From the NCBI RefSeq assembly GCF_004347735.1, contig NZ_SLTI01000013.1:1-64000 (forward strand): 64,000 nucleotides of DNA, written 5' to 3'. This DNA is from Sulfuricurvum sp. IAE1. GTDB lineage: Bacteria > Campylobacterota > Campylobacteria > Campylobacterales > Sulfurimonadaceae. Numbering within the stretch: the first letter of the stretch is position 1; each line of letters begins with the position of its first letter. Positions 36,985-46,002 of this stretch are shown in pieces. The notes beneath the pieces are model-generated. The model searched no databases. It saw nothing but the letters and a program-made list of their open reading frames with translations, and had not been told where the DNA came from. Both the position numbers and the translations under genes were made by a program.

Positions 36985-38229
36985 TCAAGGGCGCATGCAG
37001 CTGCGATGGTAGCTGTTAAGGAGACAGGTGTTGAGTTCCCGGTCGGACAGATCAAGCTGCAAGATCAGGTTCCCGATCCGCGGAAGGTCGTTTTTCTCCA
37101 CCGCGATTGCCAGCTCCAACAGCCGTCCGAGTTCCCCTTTTCCGTGCAGCAGCGCCTCACTGATCGTTTTGTCGACTTTCATCTGTGCCAGGAGCTCTTC
37201 GTAATCTCCCTCGAACATCAGCCGGGCGCTGGAGAGTATCCCCGTCATGTAGGCGACGTCGGCGAAGTGGACCGACTGTTTCAGGGTGTAGGCGAGTTCT
37301 TCCATCAGGTACGCGCGCTGGAGCGCTTGGGAGGTGACCTCTTTGGTTTTGGCGTTTTCTTCGGGCGTTCCGTTCTCCCCGTCGGCGTAAAACATCAGTT
37401 CCAGCCAGCATGAGAGCCGCTTGCGCCCCAGCAGCAGCAATGCCTGTTCGACAGACGAAACGGCGTCCTGGGGTATCTCTTCGTTTTGTTTGATCAGTTT
37501 GAGCAGGTTGATGGTAAGGTAGGGGGATGTGTTGAACTTCGAGAGGATCTCCTCGAGAGGGGCATTCGTTTTAAGCAGGTAGATCAGGTCGAGCAGCAAC
37601 GACGCGTCGGGATCGAAATTCTCTTTTTTGAGCAGGTCGGGAGCGCAGAAGTAGTACCCCTGAAAATAATCGAACCCGTATGTTTCGGCTTTTTTCAGCG
37701 CGGCTTCGTCTTCGATTTTTTCGGCGATAAACGTCAGGCGGTGCGTTTTGAGTTTTGAGAGGGTCTGCTCGGGTGCGTTCAGTGCGGCGATATCGATTTT
37801 GACGTAATCGATGTAAGGCAGAAGCGACGTGACGCGGGCCATGAAATCGGTACAGTCGGTTCCGGGGGTGTAATGGTTGAGGGCGAAACGGTACCCTTTG
37901 GCGTGGAGTTCCGCGATCCGCTCGACGAGCGCGTCGTTGATCCGGGACGATTCGAGGATTTCGAGCACGAACGAACGGGGCGGGACCGTCAGGACGATTT
38001 TGTCCATGATGACCGTGTCGTCGACCTTGATAAACGCGATTCGGCCGTTGGTGAGCGTTTGAAGACCCACGTAGTTGAGGGTATTGACCAAAACGCGCGC
38101 GGTGGCATGGAGATGGTTCGAAACGTGTGCCGCATTGTCGTGCGTGTCGCGATAAAGGAGTTCATAGGCAAAAACCTGCCCGTGCCGATCGAAAATGGGC
38201 TGATGCGCCAGATATACCGAAAGTTCCAT
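36985..38229 (-). CDS. EAL-HDOD signalling protein (YuxH/CdgJ-like)
   Basis: A 414-residue cytoplasmic protein with an N-terminal EAL-like domain (about 1-195) and a C-terminal HDOD domain (about 200-400). The EAL motif itself appears as AYELLYRD and several metal-ligand acids are changed, so enzymatic breakdown of c-di-GMP is doubtful. HDOD proteins of this type often control motility or polar assembly. The start is ATG 38229 with GGAAGG ahead; a TTG six codons upstream is possible. Confidence 0.8.
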   Translation of the reverse strand: MELSVYLAHQPIFDRHGQVFAYELLYRDTHDNAAHVSNHLHATARVLVNTLNYVGLQTLTNGRIAFIKVDDTVIMDKIVLTVPPRSFVLEILESSRINDALVERIAELHAKGYRFALNHYTPGTDCTDFMARVTSLLPYIDYVKIDIAALNAPEQTLSKLKTHRLTFIAEKIEDEAALKKAETYGFDYFQGYYFCAPDLLKKENFDPDASLLLDLIYLLKTNAPLEEILSKFNTSPYLTINLLKLIKQNEEIPQDAVSSVEQALLLLGRKRLSCWLELMFYADGENGTPEENAKTKEVTSQALQRAYLMEELAYTLKQSVHFADVAYMTGILSSARLMFEGDYEELLAQMKVDKTISEALLHGKGELGRLLELAIAVEKNDLPRIGNLILQLDLSDRELNTCLLNSYHRSCMRP

Positions 38230-38334
38230 ACTGCCTTCCTTTGTCAACGCTCTTCATCCCATTATAACGGCTATTAATAAAAAATTCAATTTCACTGTAC
38301 CCGCAGGCGGTGTGGATTATGTTACGATAGAGGG

Positions 38335-40908
38335 ATGAAAACCCTTCGGCGTTCAGAGATTCTTTCGGTATTGGAAACTGCGGAAGAGGGGCTGGCGGAA
38401 GCGGAGGCGGCATTACGCCTCGCAGAGTACGGCCCCAACCTTCTGCCGCGTATCCGGCCCCGTTCCGTGTTGCTGAAACTTCTCGATCAATTTACCCACT
38501 TTTTCGCCCTTCTTCTTTGGATGGCGGCGGGGATCAGTTTTCTCTCGGCCGCGCTTGACCCTTCATCGGGGATCGAGGCAATCGGCTGGGCCATTCTCGT
38601 CGTTATCGTTTTGAACGGATTGGGAGGATTTTATCAGGAATACCGCACCGAACGGAGCCTCGAAGCGTTGCGGAACATCCTGCCGCAACGGGTGAACGTC
38701 CTCCGTGAGGGGAAGCGACGCACGATTTGTGCGGATGAACTCGTGATCGGGGATGTCGTTTTGGTGGGCGAAGGGGACAAAGTCCCCGCCGATCTCTACA
38801 TTCTGAGTGCGTTTGATGTCTGGGTGAACGAAAGCACCCTCACCGGCGAAAGCGTTCCGGTCTCCGCCGACGCGGTTGAAACCCCCCATCCCCGTCATAC
38901 CCTCTATTCGGGGACGTTTGTTGTCAAGGGGGAAGCCCAAGGGGTCGTCTACGCCGTCGGAAAAGAGACCCGCTACGGGAAAATCGCCATGATGACCCAG
39001 GAGGTCGACTCGGGGATCGGGCATCTCCAAAAAGAGATTTCCCATATCTCCAAAGTGATTGCCGCCGTCTCTTTCGCGATTGCGGGAAGCTTCATCGTTA
39101 TTGCCGGGATGGAGGGATTTGAGCTGTGGAAATCGTTTTTATTCGCGCTGGGGGTACTCGTCGCGATGATTCCCGAGGGGCTCCTCCCGACCGTCACTCT
39201 TGCCCTTGCATTCGCGGCGCGTAGAATGGCTTCCAAAGGATTTTTGGTCAATACCCTGTCGGTGATCGAAAATCTCGGGGCGGTGACGGTCATTGCGACC
39301 GATAAAACCGGAACGATTACCCGCAATACGATGGAGGTGGTAACTCCCCGCTTCCCCCCTTCTGAGGAGATGCTTGATGCGATTATGTTGTGCAACCGGG
39401 CCGACGGGGAACGGGGAGATCCCGTCGATCTGGCGCTGCTGCGTTATGCGCAGCGTTACGACGATCCCGCTAGGCGTCGGGATGACAAGCCGCTGTTGGC
39501 CGAATATCCTTTTGACTACCATCTCAAACGGATGGGTACCCTGCATCAAACACCGCAGGGGTATGAAGTTTTCGTCAAAGGGGCTCCCGAAATCATCATA
39601 GCGCTGTGCGATACGGACGGTTCGGGAATGCCCCTTGACGCTTCTTCGAGGGAGAGGTTGAGTACGGAGCACGACGCTATCGCGTCGGGAGGGTACAGGG
39701 TGATCGCCCTTGCTAGAAAACGCTCCAGCGCACTCCCCCGTTCGCGTGAAGAAGCCGAGCGGGGACTATGCTTTATCGGTTTTATCGCACTGGTCGATCC
39801 GCTGCGCGAAGATATCATCGAAGCGGTCGCCAAATGCCACAGGGCCGGAATCCGGTTGCTGATGATAACGGGTGACCATCCGGTCACGGCGGGTTCGATA
39901 GGGGTTCAGGCGGGGATTATCGATTCGGTGGAGGATGTTTTGAGTTCCGAGCAGATCGAATCGATCCCGCCGGAGGGGCTTAAGCGGCTGCTGAAAAAAA
40001 ACCGGGTGTTCGCGCGCGTTTCTCCCGAACAGAAGCTCCGTATCGTCACCCTGCTCAAAGAGATGGGAGAGACGGTCGCGGTCACCGGAGACGGCGTCAA
40101 CGATGCCCCGGCGCTCAAAAAAGCCGATGTCGGCATTGCGATGGGATCGGGGACCGACGTTGCCAAGCAAAGTGCCGATGCCGTTTTGGTGGACGACCAT
40201 TTCGCGACAATCGTCAAAGGGATCGAAGAGGGACGTGCCGTTTACGAAAACATCCGCCGTTTTATCACCTACATGCTCGCCAGTAATCTTCCCGAAGCGG
40301 TCCCCTACATCCTCTATTTCTGGATCGGAGCTCCGCTGGCGCTCCCCGTCGCACTGGTGCTTGCGATCGATCTTGGAACCGATATCATGCCGGGATTGGC
40401 ATTGGGTGCCGAGCCGCCCCACAAATCGCTGATGCGCAAAGGACCCCGCAGCCGCAAAGAACCGATTCTGACCCCCGGAGTCTATTTGAGGGCGTTCGGT
40501 TTTCTGGGGATACTCGGATCGGTCGCATCCATGGGGTTTTTCTTCGGCTATCTTTATGCCCACGGCTGGGAGTGGGGAACGACCCTTTCGTGGAACGATC
40601 CGCTCTATCTGCAGGCGACGACGCTCGCATTTGCCGCGATCGTATTCGCCCAGATCGGAAACGGCCTCTCCTGCCGGAGCGAACGCGATTCGCTGCGCAG
40701 CGTAGGGTGGGGAAGCAATCCGTATTATTGGGGAGGGGTCGCTTCGGAGTTGGTTATTCTGGGTGTGATCGTCTGGATGCCGGGCGTATCGGGCATTTTT
40801 GCAACGGCTCCGTTTGAACCGGCCTACTGGGCCGGAGTGGCGATGATCGTTCCACTGGTCGTGGCGGTCGAAGAGGTGCGCAAAGCGGTGGTACGTTATC
40901 GAGGATGA
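38335..40908 (+). CDS. P2-type cation-transporting ATPase
   Basis: An 857-residue P-type ATPase with N-terminal cation domain, TGES phosphatase loop, phosphorylation site DKTGT (Asp323), KGAPE nucleotide site and the GDGVNDAPALKKADVG hinge. Membrane helix 4 has IPEGLLPTVT and helix 6 ends in AIDLGTDIMP, which resembles the Na,K-ATPase (P2C) type more than the SERCA (P2A) type. Ion selectivity is therefore probably Na+ or K+, or a divalent cation; sequence does not settle it. The gene stands alone. Confidence 0.88.
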   Translation: MKTLRRSEILSVLETAEEGLAEAEAALRLAEYGPNLLPRIRPRSVLLKLLDQFTHFFALLLWMAAGISFLSAALDPSSGIEAIGWAILVVIVLNGLGGFYQEYRTERSLEALRNILPQRVNVLREGKRRTICADELVIGDVVLVGEGDKVPADLYILSAFDVWVNESTLTGESVPVSADAVETPHPRHTLYSGTFVVKGEAQGVVYAVGKETRYGKIAMMTQEVDSGIGHLQKEISHISKVIAAVSFAIAGSFIVIAGMEGFELWKSFLFALGVLVAMIPEGLLPTVTLALAFAARRMASKGFLVNTLSVIENLGAVTVIATDKTGTITRNTMEVVTPRFPPSEEMLDAIMLCNRADGERGDPVDLALLRYAQRYDDPARRRDDKPLLAEYPFDYHLKRMGTLHQTPQGYEVFVKGAPEIIIALCDTDGSGMPLDASSRERLSTEHDAIASGGYRVIALARKRSSALPRSREEAERGLCFIGFIALVDPLREDIIEAVAKCHRAGIRLLMITGDHPVTAGSIGVQAGIIDSVEDVLSSEQIESIPPEGLKRLLKKNRVFARVSPEQKLRIVTLLKEMGETVAVTGDGVNDAPALKKADVGIAMGSGTDVAKQSADAVLVDDHFATIVKGIEEGRAVYENIRRFITYMLASNLPEAVPYILYFWIGAPLALPVALVLAIDLGTDIMPGLALGAEPPHKSLMRKGPRSRKEPILTPGVYLRAFGFLGILGSVASMGFFFGYLYAHGWEWGTTLSWNDPLYLQATTLAFAAIVFAQIGNGLSCRSERDSLRSVGWGSNPYYWGGVASELVILGVIVWMPGVSGIFATAPFEPAYWAGVAMIVPLVVAVEEVRKAVVRYRG

Positions 40909-40944
40909 AATAAAAAATATCGGAGGATTATTTTACAATGAGGA

Positions 40945-41020
40945 TGGTGGACCCTAGCGGGATCGAACCGCTGACCTCGTCGCTGCCAGCGACGCGCTCT
41001 CCCAGCTGAGCTAAGGGCCC
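40945..41020 (-). tRNA. tRNA-Ala (anticodon GGC)
   Basis: The minus strand folds into a cloverleaf. The 7-bp acceptor stem is GGGCCCT/AGGGTCC, the D arm reads AGCTCAGCTGGGAGAGC, and the anticodon stem CGTCG/CGACG has the loop CTGGCAG. The T arm contains GGTTCGATCC and the CCA end is encoded. Anticodon GGC reads GCC and GCU codons. The 76-nt length includes CCA. Confidence 0.97.
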
Positions 41021-41127
41021 AAAGTTTTGGAACGGAAATTATAGAGTGTGCATCCTAAAATGTCAATAGGGAGCCAAAAAACGGTCGATGTGTAAAGTTT
41101 TCAACGCATTGTGCCGATATAAGCGGT

Positions 41128-41739
41128 ATGAAAAAGTTAGCCCTTACAATCATCCTCGGTGTCACAGGCGTAGCGTTGAACGCTCAGGAATATACGATCC
41201 AGACGATCAGCGCCAAAAAAGAAGCTTCCATCACTCCCGCTTTCGAAAAGAAAGTACATAAAAGCGCTTTGCAAAGCGTCAAGAAAAAAGAGGGAATCTG
41301 CAACGTTGTGACGGTGGGACGTTACGACAGTGTCAAAAAAGCGCGCGCGGACCTGGCTAAAGCCAAAGCGATCGCCAAAGACGCCTTTGTCCGTCCGATC
41401 GAGCGGAACGTACCCAAATCGTGTGAGAGCGCAAGCGCGGCGAAAACCGACAAAGAATCTCCGGCCAAAGAGAGCGTTGCCGCAGTGGCGCATACCACAG
41501 CCCCCGTAACCGTCGAAAAACCCAAGGAGGCGATTGCAGCGGCTCCGGTTGCGGCCCCGCATCCGGTTGCCCCGGTCGTCCAGGAAACCCCGAAAACGGT
41601 TTCAACCGCGACAGTGCGTCCGACCGTTGTGGTATATGATCGCAATCTCGCCCGAAAAAGCGATATTCACGACGCGATCGAATATTACAAGACCTCTCCC
41701 TACCACACCTTCAAGCCCGTGGCGATGCAGAGCCGTTAA
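41128..41739 (+). CDS. Secreted SPOR-like domain protein
   Basis: A 203-residue protein. A signal peptide ends near residue 19 (LNA). A compact domain (about 20-95) has a beta-strand pattern with a Val-Gly-Arg-Tyr segment and alternating Lys/Ala helices like a SPOR fold. A low-complexity Ala/Pro/Val stretch (about 105-165) and a short conserved tail follow. SPOR domains bind denuded peptidoglycan. The match is by pattern, not by a firm signature. It overlaps the next gene tail to tail by 4 bases. Confidence 0.6.
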   Translation: MKKLALTIILGVTGVALNAQEYTIQTISAKKEASITPAFEKKVHKSALQSVKKKEGICNVVTVGRYDSVKKARADLAKAKAIAKDAFVRPIERNVPKSCESASAAKTDKESPAKESVAAVAHTTAPVTVEKPKEAIAAAPVAAPHPVAPVVQETPKTVSTATVRPTVVVYDRNLARKSDIHDAIEYYKTSPYHTFKPVAMQSR

Positions 41740-42158
41740 GGCTCTTTGTTAAGGGCGCTGTACAGACAGTCCAGATCGATTCCCAACTCGTTTTTTGCCG
41801 CCGCGTGAAGCTTCTCTAGCAGTTCGAGGGGGGTTTCCCCGTCGGCGGGATAACACACGGCGGCCGAGGGGACGGCGGTCGCGAACCGCTCATTTACCAT
41901 TTTTTTGACGATGCCGGTCCCGTAGCGGTCGGTGTAGGGCATCACCACGAAGTAGTGGTGGTCGTAATGGACGAGTGAATCGGAGGTCCGGAGCAGCGTC
42001 CCAAGCGTCGGCTCGACCGATTCGGGGATCACCTCTGAAAAATCGAACAGCATCACCGCAAAACTTTCCGACCGGTTTTCGTTGAGCCTGTCGGCAAGCC
42101 CGATATTGAGCTCCACCAGCGCCGTAAAATCATAAAACGCAAACATAACTCCCGCCAT
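41736..42158 (-). CDS. Small GGDEF-fold-like hypothetical protein
   Basis: A 140-residue soluble protein whose strand/helix order resembles a GGDEF domain: FAVMLFDFSEV, then LRTSDSLVHYDHHYFVVMP where a GGDEF motif would lie, and a SAAVCYPADG strand. The catalytic signature is replaced by HYDHH, so it cannot be a cyclase. It may be a binding-only or scaffold remnant. It precedes no recognisable partner; the TauE/SafE-like gene lies 48 bp upstream in the same direction. Confidence 0.55.
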   Translation of the reverse strand: MAGVMFAFYDFTALVELNIGLADRLNENRSESFAVMLFDFSEVIPESVEPTLGTLLRTSDSLVHYDHHYFVVMPYTDRYGTGIVKKMVNERFATAVPSAAVCYPADGETPLELLEKLHAAAKNELGIDLDCLYSALNKEP

Positions 42159-42206
42159 ACTGACTCCTTGGACAAAATCTCAAAACAGTATAACGTAAGT
42201 TTGGAT

Positions 42207-42896
42207 TTACAGCGGCAAATCGAAAAAATAGGCCAGCCCGTAATAGATACTGTAAAGACCGTAGATCAAAATGGCCGATGCGGCGATGCGGTTCATCGTC
42301 TGGCGAAACGCGATCTCTTTGAAAAAACTGACCGACTGCCCGAGCGCGAGGAGGGTGGGAACGGTAGCGAGGCCGAATGCCGCCATGATCAGACCCCCGT
42401 CGATAACCGAAGCGGAGGCTGCGGCTTTGGCGGCGAAAAAGAAGACGAAACCGCAGGGAAAAAAGCCGTTCATCACCCCGAGGGCGAAAAAGCTGCCGAC
42501 GCCTTTGCTTTTGATAAGGCGGGAAAAAAGGGCTTTGAAGAGAGAATTGGAGGAGAAACCGCGCTCCAGGGCGTGGATAAGCGACGAGACGCCGAACATC
42601 CCCAGTGCGGTGACGACCATGACGGCCCCGGCGAAAATGAACAGGGCCCCGTGCATCTCCATCGTAAAGCTCAACAAGGCTCCAAGCGCCCCGAAAAGCA
42701 TCCCCAGAACGACATAGGAACTCACTCGCCCCAGATTGTAGGCGCCGTGGCGGATCAGTTGGGCGACACGCGACATCGACGCATCGATTTTGGTCGAGCT
42801 GTAGGCGACGATAAACCCCCCGCACATCCCGATGCAATGACCGAAACTTCCTGCAAAGGCGATTGAGACGATCAGCCACCATTCGATACCGTTCAT
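42207..42896 (-). CDS. TauE/SafE or DsbD-type (UreH-like) membrane transporter
   Basis: A 229-residue protein with about six membrane helices. Two cysteine motifs stand out: GHCIGMCGG in helix 1 and GFFPCGFVF in the fourth helix, as in the cysteine-rich DsbD_2/UreH-like proteins seen with copper handling and cytochrome oxidase assembly. Such proteins move metal ions or thiol reducing power. The divergent neighbour (43017) is a periplasmic MerP-like metal carrier, which supports a metal role. Confidence 0.75.
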   Translation of the reverse strand: MNGIEWWLIVSIAFAGSFGHCIGMCGGFIVAYSSTKIDASMSRVAQLIRHGAYNLGRVSSYVVLGMLFGALGALLSFTMEMHGALFIFAGAVMVVTALGMFGVSSLIHALERGFSSNSLFKALFSRLIKSKGVGSFFALGVMNGFFPCGFVFFFAAKAAASASVIDGGLIMAAFGLATVPTLLALGQSVSFFKEIAFRQTMNRIAASAILIYGLYSIYYGLAYFFDLPL

Positions 42897-43016
42897 AAGT
42901 CACCCTTTTAAAAAATATCAGCATACTAAATGATTTTCGTTACAACAGTGTTAACACTTAACGAAAATTTAACAGTTCTATGAAACAATAGCATGAAAAC
43001 ACTAAAAGGATAAACG

Positions 43017-43280
43017 ATGAAAAAAGTTCTTCTCTCCCTTGCGGCGCTTGTGGCGGTGGCCGGTGCCGATCAGCTGGTCAAGCTCAACGTAAGCGGCATG
43101 ACCTGCCCCGCGTGCGTCAAAAACGTTAAAGAATCCCTCTCCGAAGTAAAAGGGGTTAAAGAGAGCAGCGTTTATCTCAAAGAGGGGCGCGCGGAGGTCA
43201 AAGCGGCCGAGGGGACCAAGCCCGAAGCGATGTGCGACGCGATCAAGCAGGCGGGATACGGCTGTAAAGTCGTCAAATAA
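43017..43280 (+). CDS. Periplasmic heavy-metal-binding protein (MerP/CopZ-like)
   Basis: An 87-residue protein with a signal peptide (about 1-17) and a single HMA domain with GMTCPAC (Cys30, Cys33). Two further Cys lie in the C-terminal half. HMA carriers of this type bind Cu(I) or Hg(II) and pass it to a transporter. It is divergent from the TauE/SafE-like gene. No P1B ATPase or mer gene is present. Confidence 0.88.
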   Translation: MKKVLLSLAALVAVAGADQLVKLNVSGMTCPACVKNVKESLSEVKGVKESSVYLKEGRAEVKAAEGTKPEAMCDAIKQAGYGCKVVK

Positions 43281-43323
43281 AGCGGCTTGCGTTACGTGCG
43301 CCCTTAGCCGCACTAACGCATCC

Positions 43324-44295
43324 TTAGATCATATACTTCTGCGCATCGTTGCGCGTCAGGGTGCTAACGGCCGTTAGTACTTCATCCCCGAAACGGAGCG
43401 TCTGCTCCCCTTCAAATCCCGCTTTGCAGTATGCCAGCATGAGTTTTGCCGCCAATTCGCGGTCGTTCGCACTGGCCGTTTTCGAAATAAGGGCGTGCGG
43501 GCCGATCAGATCGGTCGTCACGTGAAGGTATTTGGGATTGTCGATCCCCTCGAGCACGGCGTTGTCTTCGGCGTGACGTCCGACAATCAGTTTGGCACCC
43601 TCCGGAAGGCGCAGCTGGCGGCCGTATTTGAGCGTCGGGATATCTTCGACGCTAAAGGTGTCGTGGGAGATAAAATCACGGATTTTGCGGGCAAAATGCT
43701 CATCGGTGAGCAGGCACCCTCCGCCGGGGGACTCGTAGTCTTTGAGTCCGAACGTTTCGGCCAGCTCCATTTGCCGGTCGCGGTTGCGTCCGACGATCCC
43801 CTCGAGTTTTTCGCGGTCAATCCATCCTTCCAGTTCCGGGATCGTCGGTTCGAGTGCCTTGGCCGACATCGGGCGCAGGAGCAGCCCTTCGCAGTTGCTC
43901 TGGTTGAGGACGATCGCCAGGGCCTCTTTGTTCTGGCTCATCGGACGCTGTCCCAGCACTTCCCCGCTAATGAGAAAGCTCGCTCCCCATTCCCCCATCA
44001 GCCGTTTGGCGACTTCGAACATTTTGGCATGGCAGTCGATGCAGGGGTTGAAATGTTTGCCGTAACCGTGTTTGGGGGTAAAGAGAACCTCACGGAGGTA
44101 TTCGTCGCGGATGTCGACGCTCCGAAATTCGGCCCCCACCTGCGCACACATATTCTGCATGTGCGCGAGGCGGTCTTTGGTCGATCCGAATCCGGTGTTG
44201 ATGTTGCAGGCGATCACTTCGATCCCCTGGTCGATGATCAGTTTCATTGCGAGCGTCGAATCGAGGCCGCCGCTGAAGAGGGCGATTGCTTTCAT
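43324..44295 (-). CDS. PP-loop ATP pyrophosphatase, MnmA/tRNA-thiolation-like
   Basis: A 323-residue protein with the PP-loop SGGLDS at residues 8-13, the CxxC of NPCIDCHAKM and a C-terminal region with PGGGCLLTDE. PP-loop enzymes adenylate a carbonyl or phosphate group; the sequence resembles MnmA and ThiI relatives used for tRNA sulfur transfer. Annotation pipelines often give a misleading argininosuccinate synthase name. The true substrate is unknown. The primase gene lies upstream, 12 bp away. Confidence 0.7.
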   Translation of the reverse strand: MKAIALFSGGLDSTLAMKLIIDQGIEVIACNINTGFGSTKDRLAHMQNMCAQVGAEFRSVDIRDEYLREVLFTPKHGYGKHFNPCIDCHAKMFEVAKRLMGEWGASFLISGEVLGQRPMSQNKEALAIVLNQSNCEGLLLRPMSAKALEPTIPELEGWIDREKLEGIVGRNRDRQMELAETFGLKDYESPGGGCLLTDEHFARKIRDFISHDTFSVEDIPTLKYGRQLRLPEGAKLIVGRHAEDNAVLEGIDNPKYLHVTTDLIGPHALISKTASANDRELAAKLMLAYCKAGFEGEQTLRFGDEVLTAVSTLTRNDAQKYMI

Positions 44296-44307
44296 TATGG
44301 TGTCCCT

Positions 44308-45951
44308 TTATCCTAACGGAACGAGTTCGCCCCGTTTGAGGCGTTCGATTTTGTCCCGGTATTGACGTATTAAATACGATTTTTGGTCGAATGATACCGT
44401 ATTTTGGGTGGTGACTTTTTTGAGTTCCCGGTTGTAGTGGGTTATTAAGAACGTTATAAGTTCTTGCTTGAGCCCTTCGTCCCCCTCGAATACCCGAATC
44501 CGCTCATCCATCAACAGGGCGCTCAGCCGAGGGTCCTCGCCGTTCCCCCGCAGTGCCGCTTCGAACTCGTCCGCATGATACTGGAGCAGCCCGGGCTCGA
44601 CGAAATCAAGGAGCGCATCGATGATGTGAGGACGTTCCAGTACTGTTTTGATGAGGCTGAGTTCCCATACGTCGTGATGTGAAAAATTGATCGGCTGTAC
44701 CGCCGCGTTTTTCCCCTGACCGATCCGGATCAGCGAAGGGGATACCCCAAGACGGGATGCGACGAAAGGGCGGTACTCTTCCTGGAGGAGGGGGGAGAGC
44801 GTTTTGAGAAAAGCGACCGACTCGTGCAGCGCCCCCTCTTTGGCTTTCGGATCGCGCAGGTCGTAGGTACTGATCGTTTCGGTGACGACGAATTCGATAA
44901 AAGGGATCGGATGGCGTAACAGCCCCCCAAGCGCTTCGATTTCGCCGTTTTTGACCATGTCGGCGGGGTCAAGCCCTCCCTCGAACAGTACGACGCCGCC
45001 GTCGAAACCCCCCGCACTTAAAAGTTTCGATGCCTTCAGCGCTGCCGCGCGTCCCGCTTTGTCGCCGTCGTAGGCGAGCAGCACTTTGGGTTCGCCCTTG
45101 CGCAACAGCGGGAGATGCTCCGCAGTCAGCGCCGTTCCCAGCGTCGCCACGGCCTGCGTAAAACCGGCCTGATGCAGCATCACCACGTCGAGATACCCCT
45201 CTGTGACGATGATCTCGCGACGGCGGAAGACGGTGTCCCGGGCGAGATGGTAGGCGTAAAGGAGACGGGATTTGTTGAACAGGTTCGTCTGGGGGGAGTT
45301 GACGTATTTGGCCTGATGACCCGTAATGGTCCGCCCCCCGAATCCTACGAGGGCTCCGCCGGGAGCATAGATCGGGAAAGTTATCCGCTCGATGAAGCGG
45401 GCGAAGAGACGTCCGTCTTCCCCCCTCCCCAATGCGCCAAGCTCGATCGCTTCGGCGGTGCTCAGTTTGCGTTGTTCCAGGAAACGGATCGTATCGAAAG
45501 AAGCGGGAGCGTACCCGATCCCGAAGCGCTCGAGGCTGGAAGCATAGATCCCCCGCTCATGCAGGTATTCCTGCGCCGTGCGGTTTTGCTCGAGCAGCTT
45601 CTGGTACCATTCGTTGAGGGTTTCGAGGAGGTTGGAGCGTTTTTTCTGCGAGTTTCCACCTTCGTAGTGGAGGGTGAAATTGATCGAGGCGGCCAGTTTC
45701 TCGATCGCTTCGGGATACGAGAGTTTGTCATACTCCATGACGAATTTGATCGCGTCGCCGTGAACGCCGCAGCCGAAGCAGTGGTAGCTCCCGCGCGCGG
45801 GATTGACGACGAAACTGGGGGACTTTTCCTCGTGAAACGGGCAAGGGGCTTTGAAGCTCGAGCCCGCACGTTTGAGTTCGACATAGGAACCGACGACGTC
45901 GACGATGTCGAGTCTCGCTTTGAGGGCGTCAATGGAGTCTTGGGCAATCAT
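44308..45951 (-). CDS. dnaG: DNA primase
   Basis: Makes RNA primers for lagging-strand synthesis. The 547-residue protein has the N-terminal zinc site CPFHEEKSPSF...CFGCG (about 38-63), the RNA polymerase core and the TOPRIM domain with VTEGYLDV and AYDGDKAG. A C-terminal helical domain for DnaB contact follows. The N-terminal start and length are normal. Confidence 0.95.
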   Translation of the reverse strand: MIAQDSIDALKARLDIVDVVGSYVELKRAGSSFKAPCPFHEEKSPSFVVNPARGSYHCFGCGVHGDAIKFVMEYDKLSYPEAIEKLAASINFTLHYEGGNSQKKRSNLLETLNEWYQKLLEQNRTAQEYLHERGIYASSLERFGIGYAPASFDTIRFLEQRKLSTAEAIELGALGRGEDGRLFARFIERITFPIYAPGGALVGFGGRTITGHQAKYVNSPQTNLFNKSRLLYAYHLARDTVFRRREIIVTEGYLDVVMLHQAGFTQAVATLGTALTAEHLPLLRKGEPKVLLAYDGDKAGRAAALKASKLLSAGGFDGGVVLFEGGLDPADMVKNGEIEALGGLLRHPIPFIEFVVTETISTYDLRDPKAKEGALHESVAFLKTLSPLLQEEYRPFVASRLGVSPSLIRIGQGKNAAVQPINFSHHDVWELSLIKTVLERPHIIDALLDFVEPGLLQYHADEFEAALRGNGEDPRLSALLMDERIRVFEGDEGLKQELITFLITHYNRELKKVTTQNTVSFDQKSYLIRQYRDKIERLKRGELVPLG

Positions 45952-46002
45952 GGAACTATTTTATCGAAACCCTGCTTTGGTTTCGCATGGACAGGCAGGG
46001 GC

